From Lepagella muris (GTDB lineage Bacteria; Bacteroidota; Bacteroidia; Bacteroidales; Muribaculaceae), in assembly GCF_004793975.1 (NCBI RefSeq), contig NZ_SRYB01000005.1, positions 124,001 through 188,000 on the forward strand: a DNA stretch of 64,000 nucleotides, given 5' to 3'. The stretch's first letter is position 1; each line of letters starts with the position of its first letter. Positions 59,776 through 64,000 of the stretch are shown here, piece by piece. Both the position numbers and the translations under genes were made by a program. The notes beneath the pieces are model-generated. The model did not search any database, was not told the origin of the DNA, and saw nothing but the letters and a program-made list of their open reading frames with translations.

Positions 59776-60144
59776 ATGCAGCGAATGCAAAGTAATTCTG
59801 ACATAACACCTCTGATTATTGACGCGATTTCTGATAAAAAAGGGAAAAAGACTGTCGTTGTCGATTTATCATCCTTAGATTCTGCTTCAGCAAGCAAACT
59901 GATTATATGCCAAGGCAACAGCACATCTCAAGTGGCGGCAATTGCCGACTCTGTAAGGGAAAAGCTTAATCTTGAATGTGGAGTCAAGCCTTTTAATTAC
60001 GAAGGATATAAGAATTGCCAATGGATAGTGATTGACTATGGCTACATCATGGTCCATGTTTTTCTTCCTGAAGTGCGCGAGTTTTATTCACTTGAATCCC
60101 TTTGGGAAGACGCTCCGATAGAATATATCGAGGATACAGACTGA
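59776..60144 (+). CDS. rsfS: Ribosomal silencing factor RsfS (122 aa)
   Basis: Binds ribosomal protein uL14 and stops subunit joining when nutrients are scarce. Family pattern: IIDAISDKKGKKTVVVDLSS, SASKLIICQGNSTSQVAAIA, then WIVIDYGYIMVHVFLPEVRE and FYSLESLWEDAPIEYIED. The ATG at 59776 is preferred to an upstream TTG. It lies directly before ftsH, a gene order seen in many Bacteroidetes. Confidence 0.93.
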   Translation: MQRMQSNSDITPLIIDAISDKKGKKTVVVDLSSLDSASASKLIICQGNSTSQVAAIADSVREKLNLECGVKPFNYEGYKNCQWIVIDYGYIMVHVFLPEVREFYSLESLWEDAPIEYIEDTD

Positions 60145-60243
60145 CAAATCAAGTATCTGAATACAATCGGATGCTGACGGATAATGACGGAAGCAAACGA
60201 TATCACCTTAATTTCTTTTAGTAATCTGTAATCTATTTTCCAC

Positions 60244-62262
60244 ATGCTTAAATACCCCAAACCTCAGCAAAACGGAAATAATAAGAAGCCGGCATTTAAT
60301 ATATACTGGATGTATGCCATTATTCTTCTTTCCCTTTTTGCTCTATTCTATTTTCAAGACGCGTCTCAGACTAAAGAGGTAGACTGGACTGCATTTGAGA
60401 AAGCCGCTCTTGCCGGCGACCTTAAAAAAGTGATGGTCTTATCCGAGGCTGGTATTGCCGAAGGATTTGTCACGGATGAGGGTGCTAAGAAACATAAGTT
60501 TGACACCTCCGATGATTTCGATGGCGACAAGAAAATAAAGACTATCATTCCATCCACTGATAAGATTCAAGATAAGATCGACTCCTGGAATGCGACTCTC
60601 TCTGCTGAAGGGAAGCCGACAATTACCGTGACTTACGAGAAAGGATCCGATCTCATGAAGCTATTCTGGTATTTCGGTCCGATTCTGCTGCTTGTCATTT
60701 TCATGGTGTTCATGTCCAAGAGAATGACTGGTGGTTCGGGTGGTGGCGGCATTTTCAATGTCGGCAAATCAAGAGCAACAGTTTTTGATAAGAACAACGG
60801 CACTCCTGTCACTTTCAAAGACGTTGCCGGTCTGGCTGAGGCAAAAGTAGAGATTGAAGAGATTGTGGAATTCCTTAAGAACCCACAGAGATATACTGAA
60901 TTGGGTGCAAAAATACCCAAGGGTGCCCTACTCGTAGGTCCTCCCGGAACAGGTAAGACCCTACTCGCAAAGGCTGTGGCAGGCGAGGCAAACGTACCGT
61001 TCCTTTCAATGTCCGGATCGGATTTCGTGGAGATGTTTGTCGGTGTAGGTGCTGCGCGCGTGCGCGACCTTTTCAAGCAGGCAAAAGAGAAAGCCCCCTG
61101 CATTGTATTCATTGATGAGATCGATGCCGTCGGGCGTGCGCGTGGCAAGAATCCAAATATGGGATCAAACGATGAGCGCGAAAACACCCTCAACCAGATG
61201 CTTACCGAAATGGACGGCTTTGGGTCAAACAATGGTGTGATCATCCTTGCCGCAACCAACCGTGCGGATATGCTCGACAAGGCATTGTTGCGTCCCGGAC
61301 GTTTTGACCGACAGATATATGTGGATCTTCCGGAACTTACCGACCGTATGGAGATATTCAACGTTCATCTACGCAGAATAAAAGTAAACAGTAAGCTTGA
61401 TGTCGAGCAATTGGCGCGACAGACTCAAGGTTTTTCTGGCGCGGATATTGCTAATGTCTGCAATGAGGCAGCTCTTATTGCTGCACGCAACAATAAGAAG
61501 ACTGTTGACTGGAACGACTTCATGGCGGCTATCGACAGAATCGTAGGCGGTCTTGAAAAACGATCCAGAATCATTACCGACGAAGAAAAATTCTCTATTG
61601 CCACTCACGAAGCCGGACATGCCACCATCAGCTGGATGACTCAATACGGAAATCCGCTTGTAAAGGTTACAATAGTACCACGTGGACGTGCTCTCGGAGC
61701 CGCATGGTATGCTCCTGAAGCAAGACAGATAATCCCGACACAAGCCCTTCTCGACACAATGTGCGGACTCCTTGGAGGCCGTGCGGCGGAAGACCTCTTT
61801 ACCGGACAAGTTGGAACCGGAGCAAGTGACGACCTTGAGAAATGCACCAAGATCGCCCGTTCGCTCGTACTCGTCTATGGTATGAGCGACAGATTGCCCA
61901 ACTTGAACTACAATGACTCCACTGGTCAGGAATATGGGTTCACAAAACCTTATTCAGATGAGACTGCAAAGATAATCGACGAAGAGGTGAAACGTATCGT
62001 AAACGAACAATACGAAAGGGCTAAGGATATCCTTAGAAAATATTCTGCCGAACACAACCGCATCCGCGATCTCCTTGTAGAGAAAGAAGTGATTTTCCAT
62101 GCTGACGTAGAAGTCATCCTCGGTCCCCGAAAATGGAAATCTCGTACTGACGAAATTATCGAGATCAACAAAAAGGAAGAGGAGAAAAGACATGAATTGG
62201 AAATGTCGGATAAGAAAGACACCAGTGAAGACGACACTCCTCCTCCATTCTCCAAAGGATAA
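60244..62262 (+). CDS. ftsH: ATP-dependent zinc metalloprotease FtsH (672 aa)
   Basis: Membrane-bound hexamer that extracts and degrades membrane and regulatory proteins. Two membrane segments flank a periplasmic domain (residues about 20-37 and 137-158). The AAA domain has GPPGTGKT near residue 233, VFIDEIDAVG near 292, and an arginine-finger region (LRPGRFDRQ) near 347; the protease has HEAGHATISW near 456. The C-terminal tail is highly charged. Length is normal. A long hairpin after the stop probably ends the transcript. Confidence 0.97.
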   Translation: MLKYPKPQQNGNNKKPAFNIYWMYAIILLSLFALFYFQDASQTKEVDWTAFEKAALAGDLKKVMVLSEAGIAEGFVTDEGAKKHKFDTSDDFDGDKKIKTIIPSTDKIQDKIDSWNATLSAEGKPTITVTYEKGSDLMKLFWYFGPILLLVIFMVFMSKRMTGGSGGGGIFNVGKSRATVFDKNNGTPVTFKDVAGLAEAKVEIEEIVEFLKNPQRYTELGAKIPKGALLVGPPGTGKTLLAKAVAGEANVPFLSMSGSDFVEMFVGVGAARVRDLFKQAKEKAPCIVFIDEIDAVGRARGKNPNMGSNDERENTLNQMLTEMDGFGSNNGVIILAATNRADMLDKALLRPGRFDRQIYVDLPELTDRMEIFNVHLRRIKVNSKLDVEQLARQTQGFSGADIANVCNEAALIAARNNKKTVDWNDFMAAIDRIVGGLEKRSRIITDEEKFSIATHEAGHATISWMTQYGNPLVKVTIVPRGRALGAAWYAPEARQIIPTQALLDTMCGLLGGRAAEDLFTGQVGTGASDDLEKCTKIARSLVLVYGMSDRLPNLNYNDSTGQEYGFTKPYSDETAKIIDEEVKRIVNEQYERAKDILRKYSAEHNRIRDLLVEKEVIFHADVEVILGPRKWKSRTDEIIEINKKEEEKRHELEMSDKKDTSEDDTPPPFSKG

Positions 62263-62294
62263 CATAATCTTTTTATGATGGGGTATCAATAACG

Positions 62295-62353
62295 ATATAA
62301 GACACATGCGAGCTCAGCCTGCCATGCAGGATGTGCCACCATGTGTCTTATAT
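62295..62353 (+). terminator. Long hairpin terminator after ftsH
   Basis: ATATAAGACACATG and its exact complement (14 bp) enclose a 31-nt loop that holds a smaller hairpin, CCTGC-CAT-GCAGG. A short T-run follows. Confidence 0.75.
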
Positions 62354-62405
62354 TTTAAGCATCCTGCAATCAAAAGGGAGATTCAAAAAAATCCAAGGCG
62401 CACCT

Positions 62406-62441
62406 CCAAAACCCGAAGATGTATCCCCAAAATCCGAAGAT
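62406..62441. repeat. Two direct repeats CCAAAAYCCGAAGAT
   Basis: Copies at 62406-62420 and 62427-62441, 21 bp apart, lie in the 500-bp space between ftsH and the efflux operon. The rest of this space has a hairpin, two operator-like palindromes and a promoter, and no credible gene. Confidence 0.5.
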
Positions 62442-62555
62442 ACATACCCAAAGACTATGGGATCATCTTATTGCAGACAAAAGAATTTGTGTGTCAAGAG
62501 ATCAGACCAAAAATCTTATATATCTTGCCTCCCCTATTGTTTTCCAAACTGCACC

Positions 62556-62612
62556 AAAATTGGTCAATTTCTCTGTTTATTTTCTTTATAATCCCCTAAA
62601 TTGACCAATTTT
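62556..62612. promoter_or_regulatory. Pair of operator-like palindromes before the RND efflux operon
   Basis: AAAATTGGTCAATTT (62556-62570) and AAATTGACCAATTTT (62598-62612) are exact reverse complements; each core (AATTG-GT-CAATT and AATTG-AC-CAATT) is itself a palindrome. The second site ends four bases before the -7 box, well placed for repression by a TetR- or MarR-type dimer. Confidence 0.65.
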
Positions 62613-62615
62613 TAC

Positions 62616-62623
62616 TAAATTTG
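62616..62623 (+). promoter_or_regulatory. -7 box of the RND efflux operon (TAAATTTG)
   Basis: It matches TAnnTTTG, right after the second palindrome; TSS would be near 62630, leaving an untranslated leader of about 135 bases. Confidence 0.6.
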
Positions 62624-62764
62624 CAGTAAAATTCAGCAAACAGGAGATAAGATATCTTATACTCCCTTGTTTTTCAATCCGATTCCTACATCCCCAAAGG
62701 TTAATCCCCAAAGATGTCTAACGGATAATTTCATGATGTATATAAACACAATTAATAATAATAT

Positions 62765-63910
62765 ATGAAAATTACGCAATTAAATGCGCTGGCACTATTG
62801 CTGGCGACAGGCGGCATGGTGCTGCCATCTTGCAAAGGAAATTCTGACCAACAACAGAACCAAATGGCTGCTCCGCAACTCGCAGTGATGACTGTAAGCG
62901 AGAGCGATGCCACTCTCGATTCCGGATTCCCAACTACTCTCGAAGGTGTGAACGATGTACAAATTCGTCCACAGATTACCGGATTCTTGACCAAGGTACA
63001 TGTCAAGGATGGCCAGGCTGTCTCTAAAGGACAAGTGCTTTTCACTATCGACCAAGTGCAGCTTCAGGCTGCCGTCGATCAAGCTAAGGCATCCGTTGCC
63101 GTAGCTCAGGCAAATGTAAACACTGCGACTACAAGCGCAAACAATAATAAGATTCTTCTTGATAAAAATATTATCAGCGCATCTGCTTATCAGACCTCTG
63201 TGGATGCCTTGAATGCTGCGAAAGCTCAGTTGCAGCAGGCTGAAGCAGCCCTTGTCTCTGCTCGCAAAAACCTTTCATATTCATCCGTGACGGCTCCGGT
63301 TGCCGGAATCGTGGGTACAATTCCCGATAAAGAGGGCACTCTCGTAAGTCCCTCCACCGTGCTCACTGTAATATCCGACAATAAGGTGATGCAAGCCGAC
63401 TTCTCTATTAATGAGAAAATCCTTCTTGAATACTCTGAAGGTGGCAAACGGTCGATGAATGAGATTGTAGCTTCATTCCCGGAAGTTTCCCTGAAACTTG
63501 CCGACGGCACAATATATCCGTATAAAGGAAAGATTGTATCTATTTCCGGTGTGATCGATCAAGCTACAGGTAGTGCCATGACTAAAGCTGAATTTCCAAA
63601 CCCGGATGGTATGCTACGAAGCGGTAACACCGGACAGGTGCTTCTCCCCACAAATCATAACGCCACTATACAGATTCCTCAGAACGCAACATTCGAAATC
63701 CAGGATATGAAATTCTGTTTCGTTGTCGGGGATTCTGCAAAAGTTCACTCCACTCCTATCACTATCGCTCCAATCGACGATGGGAAGAACTATATCGTGA
63801 CCTCCGGTCTGAAGCCCGGTGATGTAATCGTGACCGAGGGTATCGGCATATCCGTAAAAGACGGAATGGTCATCAACCCAAAACAGGCTACATCTGCAAA
63901 TGCAGAATAA
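62765..63910 (+). CDS. RND efflux pump periplasmic adaptor, lipoprotein (381 aa)
   Basis: Membrane-fusion protein of the AcrA/MexA type that links an inner-membrane RND pump to an outer-membrane channel. A lipoprotein signal is visible (LLLATGGMVLPSC, Cys at residue 23). The first barrel/lipoyl half (QIRPQITGFLTKVHVKDGQA), the alpha-hairpin (residues 95-155, ASVAVAQANVNTATTSANNN), and the second lipoyl half (SYSSVTAPVAGIVGTIPDKE) are in order. It is followed 44 bases later by the pump gene. Confidence 0.93.
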   Translation: MKITQLNALALLLATGGMVLPSCKGNSDQQQNQMAAPQLAVMTVSESDATLDSGFPTTLEGVNDVQIRPQITGFLTKVHVKDGQAVSKGQVLFTIDQVQLQAAVDQAKASVAVAQANVNTATTSANNNKILLDKNIISASAYQTSVDALNAAKAQLQQAEAALVSARKNLSYSSVTAPVAGIVGTIPDKEGTLVSPSTVLTVISDNKVMQADFSINEKILLEYSEGGKRSMNEIVASFPEVSLKLADGTIYPYKGKIVSISGVIDQATGSAMTKAEFPNPDGMLRSGNTGQVLLPTNHNATIQIPQNATFEIQDMKFCFVVGDSAKVHSTPITIAPIDDGKNYIVTSGLKPGDVIVTEGIGISVKDGMVINPKQATSANAE

Positions 63911-63954
63911 GTGGTCTTGATTTAATCCAACGTGATATTTTTTAATTTCAAAAC

Positions 63955-64000
63955 ATGAAACTTGATAGATTTATCAATCGCCCGGTGCTCTCTACCGTAA
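63955..64000 (+). CDS. RND efflux transporter (AcrB-like), start only
   Basis: Only the first 15 codons are in the window: MKLDRFINRPVLSTV. The F-I-x-R-P-V-L pattern is the usual N-terminal opening of hydrophobe/amphiphile RND pumps. It directly follows the adaptor gene. The gene is cut by the right window edge. Confidence 0.85.
   Translation, partial: MKLDRFINRPVLSTV

Noticed and set aside
62306..62599. 97-codon frame between ftsH and the efflux operon
   Set aside because: It runs through the terminator hairpin, the direct repeats and an operator site, and its product has no protein-like pattern.
1..64000. CRISPR array, insertion sequence or transposase gene
   Set aside because: No regularly spaced identical repeats of array type and no transposase or integrase motifs were found in any frame.

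Overview
The window looks like a Bacteroidales chromosome, plausibly of the Muribaculaceae type, that carries most of a large prophage of podovirus-like (short-tailed) organisation. The lineage call rests on Bacteroidetes-type -7 promoter boxes (TAnnTTTG), weak use of Shine-Dalgarno sequences, and host genes of Bacteroidetes character from about 57.1 kb on (FtsH, RsfS, Fe-superoxide dismutase, a lipoprotein RND adaptor). The phage part (1 to about 54.4 kb, perhaps to 57 kb) is visibly richer in G+C than the host part. The left phage end and any integrase lie outside the window. No attachment site could be proven.

Phage late region, left to right: a P22 gp10/T7 gp12-like tail nozzle protein (+ strand, cut by the window edge). 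Next comes a convergent terminator, then a minus-strand trio of probable DNA-ejection proteins, the last of which is a 5369-residue polyvalent protein carrying a helicase, a DNA methyltransferase, a zincin-like motif and a C-terminal membrane domain. A plus-strand island of four small genes follows (three are tandem paralogues). After that, on the minus strand, come a lysis cassette (spanin-like, amidase, holin), tail and receptor-binding genes including a 2624-residue fibre with an S74-like chaperone end, a connector, a capsid-associated protein, the major capsid protein, a 54-residue protein and the scaffold. Terminase genes are on the plus strand, convergent with the minus-strand portal gene.

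Phage early region (54.3 down to 42.9 kb, all minus strand, many ATGA overlaps): small regulators, a membrane protein, an unusual tRNA-like gene, a RecT-like annealing protein with a PD-(D/E)XK exonuclease, an SNF2 helicase, an HU-like protein, a DUF1064 nuclease-like protein, a replication initiator and DnaC-type loader, a DNA methyltransferase, several small proteins, a YopX-family gene broken by an in-frame TGA, and finally a protein that appears to fuse an Acb2/Tad1-type hairpin to a Tad2-like domain, i.e. a candidate double anti-CBASS/anti-Thoeris sponge. A repressor gene diverges from the early operon, with two palindromic operators between them. Three AT-rich cargo genes (two membrane proteins, an M48 peptidase) follow the repressor.

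Host region (57.1 kb to the end): PlsC acyltransferase, a ThiS-like protein lacking its GlyGly tail, a divergent ThiE/TenI-like protein, SodB, RsfS, FtsH, and the start of an RND efflux operon preceded by two palindromic operator-like sites.

The most unusual features are a family of palindrome-containing DNA modules inserted in frame into three phage genes (with one non-coding remnant), the Acb2/Tad1-Tad2 fusion, the tRNA-like gene with a 23-nt anticodon loop, and the giant polyvalent protein.
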